DNA from: Adineta steineri
Lineage: Eukaryota; Rotifera; Eurotatoria; Adinetida; Adinetidae
DNA length: 64,000 bases
Reading direction: 5' to 3'
Assembly (NCBI GenBank): GCA_905250115.1
Contig: CAJNOI010000025.1
Location: 360,755 to 424,754, forward strand
Shown in pieces: positions 46,213 to 57,364 of this stretch. The position numbers were made by a program, and so were the translations under genes. Within the stretch, counting starts at the first letter, position 1. Each line of letters starts with the position of its first letter. The notes below the pieces were generated by a model. That model saw nothing but the letters and a program-made list of their open reading frames with translations. It was not told the origin of the DNA and ran no database searches.

Positions 46213-47467
46213 TCAACTAATTAGATTTGTTAAATTAGCTGGTGAAGTTTCAGCTAAAAGTTTTGTATAATTTGCTTTTCGATTATTATCACGTCGAATA
46301 TATTCTGTATGTCGTTGTAACGCAAGTCGTGCTATTTCAATAACTTGTTTCAGTAAATCATATCGGAATTGATTTAAATATCGTTTACGATCTTCTTCTT
46401 TTTTTAATTCAATTAAATGTCCATAACCACCTGACTCTTCATCCGTATAACGCGACGATATTTCATTATAAACTTCTGTGATAGTTTCAAGAATATCAGA
46501 TGTTTGATCAATTTCAATTATTGTTGGTAAAAGTATTGAAATAATGACATCACGACAAGCAACAGTAAATCCAACATCAGGTTGAAGAATTCGTTCTAAA
46601 ATAAAGTTGAATTTGAATAGAAAATTATTACGTGTTACTTCCGCTAGTTCGGATAATTCTCTAATCATTTGAGTTAAATATGTCCATTGAGTTTTAACAT
46701 CAGATACTTGTAAAGAAATTATTTGATCTGTTTGTGTCGTGGTTAATAGATAATCAATTTCCGTAATAAGTTCTAATACTTGTTCAAAAGATTTTTTTGG
46801 TTTTCGAAGTACAGCTAGACTTTCGTTTGCTACTTTTTCTATTTCATTAAATGAATCAGGAAAGAGCATTAACAGTGAATCAAATGATTCTCGTTTCATC
46901 AATAAAACCATTTTTTTTAATTGTGTAGGAACCCATTTCAAACCGGTATGTACTCGATTCAAATCTTCACGTGCACCACTCAACGCATGATGTGTCTCTG
47001 TAGCTAATTGAGAAACTGTTGCATGAAAAGATGTTTTATTTTGTATATATCGAATTAAATAACCATCCGGTATAGTAAAAGCAAAATCTTGTTTTGAAGC
47101 ATATACCATTAAACTATTCAAATAATTAATACTCATGACATTACCAAGTATCCAGTCTTGCCATTCTTCAATTAGATGTTCATTTTCAATCTTTTGTTCA
47201 GCAAGATCTCTCGGTGCAATTGCTAAATATGAATATTCCTTACAATTTTAATATAAGATAAAACAAATTCGGAAATGATTCTCTTTCGAACGAAATAGTA
47301 AGATTTACCTTTGATGTAGTTTATCATAGATTCGATAGAAAGATCTTTAGTCGAAGAATTAGCCAAGATAAACTGTTGATCATTGACTATAAGCCACATG
47401 AATAAAGCTAGAGTTGATGTTTAATATTTCAATCGTCAATTTATTTACTAAACTTACTTAAAAACAT
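46213..47467 (-). CDS. Secreted all-helical protein A, 372 aa (short form)
   Basis: Exons are 47467-47458 (10 nt), 47407-47309 and 47222-46213, all phase 1. The signal peptide is encoded across the first intron (core TLFMWLIV). The mature part is predicted nearly all helix. It shares with paralogues the early block EEWQDWILG..., a YASKQDF motif and the C-terminal pattern (LARLAL.RH.EYI..). It lacks the central coiled-coil and hydrophobic segment of the long forms at 49020-51033 and 51383-53346. No database family is claimed. The arrangement of long and short secreted helical paralogues suggests a multi-subunit, perhaps membrane-active set; that is inference only. Confidence 0.75.
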
Positions 47468-47601
47468 CCACATTTTTAACGATGAATAACTCGAATTTTA
47501 TCTAGAATATGGATAATTTTATTATTCATTTATAGATTTAATTTTGATGGTTCAAACATAAAGTTTTAAAATGTATTATATTCTGTATTGTTTATTCTAA
47601 T

Positions 47602-48780
47602 TCAAGTAGCAACAGGATCTTTTGAATAAGTAGAATATCGTTCATTTCGGCCAGAACTTGTTGCAGCAAATTCATTTTGACGTACTTGAGCAAGTCGAGC
47701 AACTTTTACTGATTGTGCTATTGTATTTTGCCATAATTCTCGTTGACTTAATGCTCGTGCTGATTCCGTTGCAAGAGTAAGATAAGGCTTATCTGAAGCA
47801 ATTTGATTTATCATATGTTCATTTGATATCTCAGCGTAAGTAAGTGCCATTATATCTAATAGATGTGATGATTGATCAATAGCAATTGCAGCTGGAATAA
47901 GTTTATCAAGATGAGTACGACGTTGATTGGGGGTAGTAAGATTACTTGCTACTTCAGTTGGTTTAATAAAACTGTCGACAATTCTTATTTCAGTGATATC
48001 AGCTCGTTGTGAGAATTTTTTGAAAAGTTTTACCAAAAGACTCCATTGCATTTGTATATCATTCGCATAGGCTTTTGCTTCCATTAAATAATTGATATCA
48101 TCTTCTTTTGTTGCTGATGTGGAACTAAGTAATGTCACAAGTTCTTCAAGTATTACTTCAACCGTAATAAAACGTTCAAGTGTTGGTTTAGTGACAGCTG
48201 CTCCTTCATTAGCAGCACGCTTAACATTTTTTAATGTATATGGTAAAAGTGTCTCTAAAAGAGCATTAGGCGCCGTTTGGATTAAAAGCAAACCTGCATT
48301 TATATGATCTGGAATTTGATCCATATTACTTCTAGTACGAATAAGGTCATCACTAGCAACTTTAAAAGCAGCTTGCATATCTGTTGATATTCGAGAAAGT
48401 ATGACAGGCAAAGGTTGAGTGACGCTAAGATGTTTAGGCGTAAATTCAGCAGAAGCATTTAATGTTTGATTTTTACGTGATGCAAGCACCATAAATAAAC
48501 CAAGATAATTGACTACTGTCGGTCCAGCCAGTATAAGATCTTCCCATTCATGATCGACTTCAGGAGCGAACGTTGTAGTAGTTGTCGTTGTCGTAGATAT
48601 GGTTGTTACTGTAGTTATTTCTTCAGTAGTCTTATACTGAGAATCTGCAGTAGTAGATTGAGAGTAGATTCTACTGATTAGTAATATCACAACCGTGAGA
48701 AAAGTGATTAATATATCTGTTAATATTTATTAAAAATTTATTTATTATGAATTACAGAGAATAAATGTAGACTTACTCAT
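47602..48780 (-). CDS. Secreted all-helical protein B, 372 aa (short form)
   Basis: Exon 1 is only ATGA (48780-48777); exon 2 is 48716-47602. The signal peptide core is FLTVVILLISRIYS, followed by a Thr-rich linker (about 20 threonines) before the first helix block EWEDLILAGPTVVNYLG. Like protein A it lacks the central hydrophobic segment, and both are 372 residues. The C-terminus (VKVARLAQVRQNEFAA) matches the family. The Thr-rich linker is unique to this member and could be O-glycosylated. Confidence 0.8.
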
Positions 48781-49019
48781 AATTATGCTTTGAAAACTGT
48801 CAAACAGTCGTTCAAGTTTTTAAGATGTCTGGAAGAATAAAGAAAAATAAAAAATAAATACATATTATTTACTAATAAAGTTATGATACATAATAAATCA
48901 TTGAAACAATCCAATAAAGAAATATTCTCTAGATATAGAAGAATATATAAATGATTTATTAATCTTTTTAAATTCTAATATATCTACATATTGATTATTT
49001 ATCAATATTCAAAATAATT

Positions 49020-51033
49020 TTAACCAATAGAACCTTCTAAATCTTCTTCAGCTGCTTGGGCTAAAAATCGTTCATATTCTTCACGACGTGCTTTGTTACG
49101 TATATTATACTCATTTTGTCGAGCTTGAGCTAATTGCATAACTTTTGTTGAAATTAAAGTTGTATTTGAAGAGATTAAACGTAATTGAGTTGCTTGATCA
49201 GTGGGCGTTTTTAGTTGAAGTAATTTATGCATACTAAGTGCTTGTCCAATCATATAATCAGAAGAAATATCATGATAAGTTTTAGACATAACATAGAGTA
49301 AATGAGCACCTCGTTCTATTTCTTGACATGTAATACTTAGAATATCAACAAAAAGCTCTCGATCACTTGGTTCAAGTAATACGTTATGTGCTTGTGCGTC
49401 TTTAATGGCATTGATGAATTCATGTACAATAATCTAGATAAAGAGAAAATAAAATATGTCATGTGATTTTTTTGAAAAAATAAATGTTATTATTCCCTGC
49501 CTGTTCCGTACTATCGGCTTGAATGGTTAATTTGGAAAAGAATTGAATTAAACGTCCCCATTGTTCTTTTATTTGATTCATTTGTAAGATAGATTCAAGA
49601 AGAATATCTAGAATTTCTTTTTCACTCAGTTTCTCTAAATCAAGAGTAGTAATTTTATTAATTATATCAATGAGTTTTTGTTGTTCAGCTGTTTGTTGTT
49701 GAGCGAAAGCAGCATGACGTTTTTCAGCTTCTTGTAATAATTGACGTAAATGATTTGCTTTAGCTATAGCATTTTGTTTAGCTGTTTCTGCGATAAGAGC
49801 AGCTTGATTGTTGTAACATAATCCTAAGACACATCCAAGGATACGTAATGGAGCAGTGACAATTGCTACGACTTTATTAATTATTTTACGAAATAACTTT
49901 TTAAACCATCCACGAACAGTCGGAATCGAGTTATAGGCTAGTTGATATTCTTCGCGAGCTTTTTCCAGTTCTCGTCGAGCATCATCATATTGACTTGTGA
50001 TAGAATTAATATTATTGTCGAGAATTTGTTGTTCATCTTTAGCTTTGTCGATTTGTGCTTGAATTTGAGCAACAATATTCGTTTGTGATGAATGAGTATT
50101 TGTATTTGCTTCTATAACTTCAGCAATAAGTTCTTGTACAGAAGAAAATTTTTCAAATGTTCTTCTCGCTAGTAAGGCACTTTGATTAGCAATTTTACCA
50201 ATAGAATCTAATTCATTTGGAAGCATAACTTCGATCATCATAGGTGAACCAGCAAGAACTAATTTAAGCGCTGCTTTAACATGACCTGGTATTCTTTGAA
50301 CATTAAGTTGAATACTATCCATAGCTGTATGTGCTCCGATTAGAGCAGCATACATTGAACGTACTACTTGGTCAAGTGTCGCTTTAAAAGAACTTGGATC
50401 TTTTATGTATTGAAACGTAAAATGTGGTGGAGGAGTCAATGGAAAGTCACGTTTACTTGCAAGAACAACAAGATTACTAATATAATTAACTGTTAACGGC
50501 CCAGCAGTCATTAAATATACCCATTCACCATCAATATTATCTTGTAATGTAAGTTGATCATCAAGTTTATCATCGAAAATCGATTCGTATGGATCATCTT
50601 CCATAACACGAGATAACGAACCTAGAAGAATTTTTAGAAATAAATCTTGTATCTTTACAGGCAATACAAATATATGCTGTGAAGAAAGAATCCTTCTCTG
50701 CTACTTACCACCTAATGTATCATCATTGTTCATTAATTCTAGTAAAAATTCATTGTCATCCATTTGTGGAATATTATAGAGCTTCTGACGGTCCATATTA
50801 ATAACTCTTTGTATAAAACGATCACTGAATGGATTCAATGATCTATCTGTCGGCAAAAAAACTGGATGACCAAGTGTTGTTGCATACACATCGCCTGCCA
50901 TTGCATACATCAAACAGACCAACAAAGGTACTATAATAAAAATTAGTCAAGTCATTGATGAACTTTAGATTCATGTATTTAGTTCCTATGCAAAACAAGT
51001 TTATATTTAAGAAAAATACTTACAATTGATCAT
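49020..51033 (-). CDS. Secreted all-helical protein C, 588 aa (long form)
   Basis: Exons are 51033-51024 (10 nt), 50930-50709 (222 nt), 50621-49501 and 49433-49020 (414 nt). The signal peptide core is PLLVCLMYAMAG. Residues from about 110 form long helices; about 245-300 is a coiled coil. A hydrophobic or amphipathic segment (VVAIVTAPLRILGCVLGLC) lies near 330, and a second coiled coil follows. Such a helix-hydrophobic-helix hairpin occurs in alpha-helical pore-forming proteins, but this is only a structural analogy. The last intron uses a GC donor (CAG then GCAGGG). It is divergently arranged with protein D, its closest relative, with 350 bp between start codons. Confidence 0.8.
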
Positions 51034-51382
51034 TTTATCGTCGATTGAATTATACAATAATATTCTTCGAAAGAAGAAATATTGTATCGAATACAAATGA
51101 TTTTGAGTTTCTTTCTATATATAGAAAGAAACAACGACAGATGCACAATCAACAGATTTGTTCTCATCAATCAAGCGCTTGCTGATTCATCATACTTCGA
51201 ACCGATGATTGTTAGATAAGACTGGTTTTCGACGAAAAAATATCCATGTATCAATTGATGGGAAAAATAATTATTTATTACAGCTGTTTTGTATCTAGGA
51301 AATCTAAGCCTATAAAATGAAGCGACTTGACTGAATAGAGCAGTAAAGTGAAATTGCATTATTCAAACTATAATTAATAAAG
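51034..51382. promoter_or_regulatory. Divergent promoter between long-form genes C and D
   Basis: The 349-bp spacer between two ATG codons facing outward must hold both promoters. An AGAAAGAAAC...TATATATAG stretch near 51110-51130 forms a short palindromic region (TTTCTATATATAGAAA, 51113-51128). Shared control of C and D is inferred from arrangement only. The short open stretch at 51171-51359 is not a gene. Confidence 0.5.
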
Positions 51383-53346
51383 ATGGCTCAAAGTAAGTCG
51401 TTCTCTGAATAAAATTTATCTGACTGTTTTTTTTCAGCTTTTTTTTGTATGTTTATCATGAAACTACTGTTTATAACATGCGTTTCTTTTCAAACAACTA
51501 CTGATACTTTATTTATTGATCCATCAGAAGATCCTTTTCTGGATCATTATATTGAAACCATATCACATATGAATAAAAAAGATATTATGGCTATTCCAAA
51601 AATGAATGATACCGAATTTGTTCGATATCTGTTCAATGATAATGATGCTGCAGCACGTGGTAAGTCGCTGAATTTTTTTATATTTATTTATTCACAAATC
51701 TATCTTTCAACAGGTATTCAATTACGCGTTGACACAAGTGTTTTCGATCCACTTCGTGATAATCAACTGATACATCAAACTGACATTGATGAAGAATGGG
51801 AAACACTCATGGTTTCTGGACCGATCGTTGTTGGATATATGGGTAATTTAATGGTAATTGCTAGCAAAAAAGACTTTTCGTTTCATGCACCAAGTGGATA
51901 CGTTTATCGATACATCAGGTTAAACAAAATAATATCTGTTTCGAATTTATACTATTCTATCTTTTCACAGATATCCAAATTCATTTCGAGCTACACTTGC
52001 TCAAGTATCTACTGAAATGACAAATGCTCTTATGGGCGCACACACTGCAATGGATAGAATTCAATTGAGTATTAAACAAGTTCCCACACACGTAAAAACA
52101 GCACTGAAATTAATAACTTCAGCATCAGATGCTATGCTCAAATCTATGTTACCACGCACACTAGAAAGTGTAGGTCGTTTAGCAACAGAAAGTGCGAGTA
52201 TAGCTAATTCAACAGTTCTTCAATTCAATCAATTACAAGATTTACTTACTGAAATTATTGAATTAAGTGCAAGTACTCAGTCAACAAATGAAGCAGATAT
52301 CGAACGAATGAAAGAACAAAGAAAAAATGCAACTCTCGAACAAGAACGTTTAAAAGAAAATCTTGCAGCTATTAAAAACCAATATAATCAATCAAAATCT
52401 GCTCTAGAAACTGCTCGTAAAAATTATGCTGAAGCTATGGCAGAACTTTCGGCATCATCAACACCTACTATTATACCAGCTAGAATGGTCCCATTACCTG
52501 TAATTAGCTCTGCTATTGGTTTGGTCGTCGATGGTATCAAAGCAATTGGCTGTATATTCGGTAAATGTGCTGATCCAGCTCCTACAGTTGACAATACAAA
52601 ATTTGAAAATGCTATGAAAGTTGCTGAACTTGCTAAAAAAGAATTAGAACGCGCTGAAGAAATTCATAATCAGCATTTTCTTCTTCAATTAGCTGAACAA
52701 AATGAATTGGCTAAAACTATGAATAGTATGGCTTTGCTTGATTTAAGTCAACTGAGTACAGAAGAAGTTGTTCAATTACTACTTAAAGCTACTGAACAGA
52801 TAAGTTTAATTAAAGAACAATGGATACGTATGATTATATTTTTTTCTACATTAGCTGCTAAAGCACATAATACTCAACAAGTAAAAATAATATTTAACGA
52901 TATTTCTAATTTCTAATTGTATCTGTTCTTAGAGAGTTGTAAATGACTTTGTAGATTTTATACAACAAGCTCAGCATGATAACTTATTAATCAATCAATA
53001 TGAACGTGAATTTTTTGTTGAACTTTTAATACCTTGTGCTACAGATATTGAAAGTGGTGCACATTTATTATTTGTTATGGCTAAAACTTATTATGCTGTA
53101 TCAAGTGAACATATGATTAATCAAATTGCTGGTATTAATAAACTGTCTGTATTACAAACAGATGAAGCACGTCATACTCAACTTCAATTAGCATCGAATA
53201 ATACAATGATTACTTCATTAAAAGTATCTCAATTAGCACAAAAACGGCATGAACTTTATCTTGAAGAAACGCAGAATCGTCAAGCTGAATATACGACTTA
53301 TATGAATAATTTAGTATTATTTCAACTTGAAGAAACTATTGGCTAA
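51383..53346 (+). CDS. Secreted all-helical protein D, 586 aa (long form)
   Basis: Exons are 51383-51392 (10 nt), 51438-51659 (222 nt), 51714-51918, 51971-52880 and 52933-53346 (414 nt), all in phase. First, second and last exons have the same lengths as in gene C. Gene D has one extra intron (51919-51970). The signal peptide is followed by a shared N-terminal region (DPFLDHYIE... versus NPFSDRFIQ in C). Two coiled coils flank a hydrophobic segment (VISSAIGLVVDGIKAIGCIF) around residue 315. The corresponding last donor is an ordinary GTAAAA. No functional claim beyond secretion is secure. Confidence 0.82.
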
Positions 53347-53584
53347 ATAAATATTTAGAAATGACTTGTTTACTTGAGAATTATAATTTTTTTGTAAACA
53401 ATATTTCATTAAAGTTTATTAATTAAAATAATAGAAAGATAATCTGTTAGTGATGTCTTTAATAATAAAGTTTATTATTTGAATATCTTTAAAATCATAT
53501 TTATATATATACATTGGTCTCGCTCTATACAAAAATAAAGATTATCAATAGTATATTCTTTTATCGTTCCATAACAATTAAATA

Positions 53585-53670
53585 TCATTCTTCGTATTCT
53601 TTATAATTAGTTTCATCATAAGACTTATACTCATTTTGTCGTACTTCTGTTAATTGTAGACTTCGTGTTT
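53585..53670 (-). pseudogene. 3' relic of a helical secreted family gene
   Basis: A minus-strand stretch encodes a C-terminal tail resembling the family ends (LQLTEVRQNEYKSYDE compared with VMQLAQARQNEYNI in gene C). It is preceded by a stop and no further helical coding, and ends at a TGA at 53585. It is a remnant of a sixth family copy at the right edge of the cluster. Confidence 0.55.
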
Positions 53671-53924
53671 AAGATGAATATAATGGAAACTATTTCGTTG
53701 TTAGCACGAAAAAAAATTAAGCAAAATGCGAATATTTATTTTTACTCTATTTTAACTGTTTAGTATACAAAGTTGTTATATTACAGAAAAATATCATAGT
53801 GTTCCACTTAATACTAATTTCATTTAGTATCGATGATTGTCGGTTTACTTCAATTCGTGATAGAATTATTAACGTATAAATGAATTCTTTTATTGTTGAC
53901 AGTATGTCGAGTAATAGATATTGT

Positions 53925-54031
53925 CAAAGAGGGGGAAAAGCTGATTTCAATTAGACAAAAATCAATTTAAATCAAATAAATCACCTTAACTCATTTTTAA
54001 TCACTAAATCATAAATCGCCTTTTTCCCTTG
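53925..54031. mobile_element. Short AAATCA element
   Basis: It begins CAAAGAGGGGGAAAAGCTGA and ends AAATCGCCTTTTTCCCTTG; the interior is AAATCA-type words. It is a 107-bp relative of the 45251-45757 element, with termini close to those of the GAAGTA elements. Confidence 0.65.
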
Positions 54032-54384
54032 ATATTGTTTGTATAAGATAAATTTGTACTTTTCATTTTATTTCAAATTTTTCGTTCATTTTTCTTTCGA
54101 AATTCTTTTTTCTTGTTTTTATTTCAATGAAAATGTTCATTGATTTATTTTCAAATTTTAAATCAAATTTTTTTTCATTAATTTCATTTTCATAAAATAT
54201 TTCTTGCCTCTTTAGTTTTGATGAACAAAAATCAAAAATATTTTTCTTCGTTTTCTTCTCAGAATACGCCTTTTTCTTCAAATTTTCATTAATTTTCAAC
54301 AATGTAACTTAACTTTTTCTATTATTTTTATTTCTTCATCTTTTGTTTAACTAAAAAGTTTTTTTTTTAAAATCGAAATTACAT

Positions 54385-56127
54385 TTACAAAATTATTTCA
54401 AATTTTACAATTCGATGATTAAAATAATCAGTAACATAAAGATTTCCTTCATCATCAAAGGATAAACCTGTAGGACCATTCAATTGATTTTCTTCACCAT
54501 TTCCACCAACAAGAATTTCACCTTCTTCTTTTCCTTCACACCAACGCATTATTCGATGATTCTCACAATCTGCTACATAGATTTGACCTAAATGATCAAC
54601 AGTTACCCCTTCAGGTTGAGACAATTGATTGAAGTTTCTTCCTTGACCATTTCCTCCAGCTACAATTGTTCCTTCTTTTGCATTTTTTCTCCATTTCATC
54701 ACACGATGATTGTTTTGATCTGATATATAAACCGATTGATCATCATCAACAAAGATAAAAGATGGACAATTGAGTTGATTGAGTTGATCTCCTTCTTCAT
54801 TTCCACCTGCCACTATAATTCCTTCATCGTATTCACCCATTTTCCATCGTCTTACTTCATTATTCTCACCGACAGAAACATAAAGAAATCCATGTTTATC
54901 TATTGCCAAACGAGAACAGTCAATATCATCAATGAGAACTTGTTGATTTTGATTCATCCATTGAATTACTTGTCTGTTATCACAATCAGCGATAATGATC
55001 GAATGATTTTGTTGATCAACAATTACATCTGTTGGACAACTCAATTGATCTCCTTCGCCATTTTCATCTACAATGATATGTCCTTCCTTTTCATTACATT
55101 TCCATTCAACAACACGATCATTATAACAATCAGCGATGAAAATATTTCTGTTTTTATCAACAAAGATTCCTACAGGGCGATTGAGTTGATTTGATTCTTG
55201 TCCTTCTCCATTTCCACCAGCTACAGTAATGGCAGTTTGTTTCCATTTACTGAATTTTGATACTAGAAAATTATGAAAATAAAAGATTTTGATGACAAGA
55301 AGAAGAAGAAAAAAGAAAAGATTGATTTTCAATGAAACTTTGAGTTCTGAAAAGAACTTTAATGGCAAAATCTTTTATAATATCTCATTGATCTATTTCC
55401 TATTGTGTAAATGTCATAAATTCTATAGGACCAATTTATTTTCTAAGAATATACTCGATAAAAATAATAAAGAAATCAAATGACAAATTATTATTATAGC
55501 TATGACAAAATCGGATTTTTTCTCTGAGATGAAAAAAAATATCTTTTTAATTTGAGGGTAGAAAAGAAAATTAAAACATTTTCATTTTTCGCTAATTATT
55601 AAAAACTTACTTTTTGATGAAATAACTGAAATCTCATTAATAAATGATTGTGAACCGTGTTGGATAGAAATATTTGATGGATTATTTAGTTGTTCTATAA
55701 TTTCTATTAATTGGTTTGTTAAATAATTTAAATTAATTTCATTAAAGTCATTTTCTTTATGAAATTGTTGTATTTGTTTATTTAAGTCATTAAATTTTAT
55801 TTCAGTACCATTAATACATGTTTGTAATGATTCAATCACAATTTTTCTACAATCTTTTGCTTTTTGTTGAATTTGTTCAAGTGAATTTCTTTCCCATTGA
55901 TCAATTTGTTTTATTAAGGAATGATTATTTGGATTTTGTTTTTGTTCATTAAGTATTTGTTTAAATTGATTATAATCATTAATAATATGATTTAATTCTT
56001 CATTTAATCTTTGTTGATGTTCTGGTATATGTATAGAACAAAATTCTTTTGAGCATCCTTTACAAGTAAATATATTGTTTTCTCTATGACATGTAAAACA
56101 TTGTGTTTTATTGTTTACCATTGCCAT
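54385..56127 (-). CDS. B-box / coiled-coil / NHL protein, second copy
   Basis: Exon 1 is 56127-55611 (B-box Cys/His site with the same spacing as the 21826-22348 exon, then a coiled coil) and exon 2 is 55262-54385 (six NHL repeats). Donor GTAAGT and acceptor TTTTCTAG join in phase 1, giving about 464 residues. Intron position and phase are identical to the copy at 20231-22348. The second NHL repeat is shortened (VDENGEGDQLSCP replaces the longer spacer), a small deletion that may distort one blade. No signal peptide or RING is visible; probably cytosolic. Confidence 0.85.
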
Positions 56128-57364
56128 GTGTTTGAATAGAAGTCTATAGATGATATGAATATCTATTTATATATTTTTTTGATATAGAAATTTAAGAAAG
56201 TGTCTATGTATACACGTATATATGGCTAGTCGACCATGTACACACACGTGTATGCAGTTGACTAACTATTTACACAGTTAGACATAACCATGTTACTAGT
56301 AAATATAAACTAAATGTTTTATCTTTTTAATAATTTCATTTAACTCTGTATTATGCACGTTTTACTTTGAAATAAAATTCGTAATCTAATCGAATTGATT
56401 ATTGATCATGAAAAAAATTGCAATAAAATGGTGAAACAAATCTTATTTTTTATATATTTTCTCAACTACAAACATATTCGTCCCATTAGTATTATCCTTT
56501 TTAAATTTCTCTTTAACTAATCGTAATTAGTATTTAATTAATAACTTTATTATTTCATCGATATATAAAATAGACGTATAGTTTGTATCGATTAAATTGA
56601 TTCTTGTAAAATGATATGATCTTTTAACAGCATTGTTATAATGTGTTTCATTCATGTTGAATATTTCTCTTTCTTCTATTCTATATGTATATGTATCTAT
56701 TTCTTTTTTTTCTCAGCAAATGCAACTTTTTGTAGTAGATGCAGAGAATGAATAACATCATATTAAAATGGTTCATTTGATTGATAAAAGTCGACATAAG
56801 CTCAATAAATCAAGGAAAAAAATAAAATTTTTCATTTTATAATCGGTGGACAGATAGATGATTTAAGCAAGAGAAGGGAGAAGCACTGATACTAGAAATT
56901 CCTTCGAATTCCAAAGTAGTGAGTATTAAAAATGCATCCGAATTAATTGATCTTTATTTAGTTTGATTTTTTTTGAATGATTGCATAATTGTACTGCTTA
57001 ATTTATACTAATAAAGATATCAGAGATTGGACGAGTACAAGTACACCTAGTACAGTACAAGTACGTTTTAATAGCTTCATTTACTTTTTACTTATAGTAC
57101 CAGTAAAAAGTACAATGCTAAGTACTTATATTTTTGAACATAATTCAATGTTAACATAGTTTTAAATAACACTTAAAGTTCAAAACATATACTCTACTTT
57201 GCATTTTAGCGACATCTTTACATAAATCATATCATTGAGAACTATCTTTTCGTTTCTTCCGAAATGATTCTGTATATAATTGTATTATCTCAAGGTCAAG
57301 GGTTTATAAATGGCAATTTCATGTATTAAAGAGATAATGAAGACAACGATGTTTTTTTTAGATC
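56128..57364. other. Intergenic; short GTAC-rich repeat
   Basis: No gene is seen. A run of AGTAC/GTACTT words at 57035-57135 looks like another short-motif element without clear termini. An alternating TATACACGTATATATGG tract lies at about 56210. Confidence 0.5.

Larger units (their letters stand above)
53347..54384. other. Intergenic: gene relic, AAATCA element, NHL 3' flank
   Basis: Besides the relic at 53585-53670 and the element at 53925-54031, the sequence from about 54060 resembles the 3' flanks of other NHL genes. The Lys-rich open stretch at 54063-54302 reflects that AT composition and is not a gene. Confidence 0.6.

Noticed and set aside
54063..54302. Lys-rich 79-codon open stretch (minus)
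   Set aside because: Composition follows from the AT-rich 3' flank shared by the NHL genes, with no domain.
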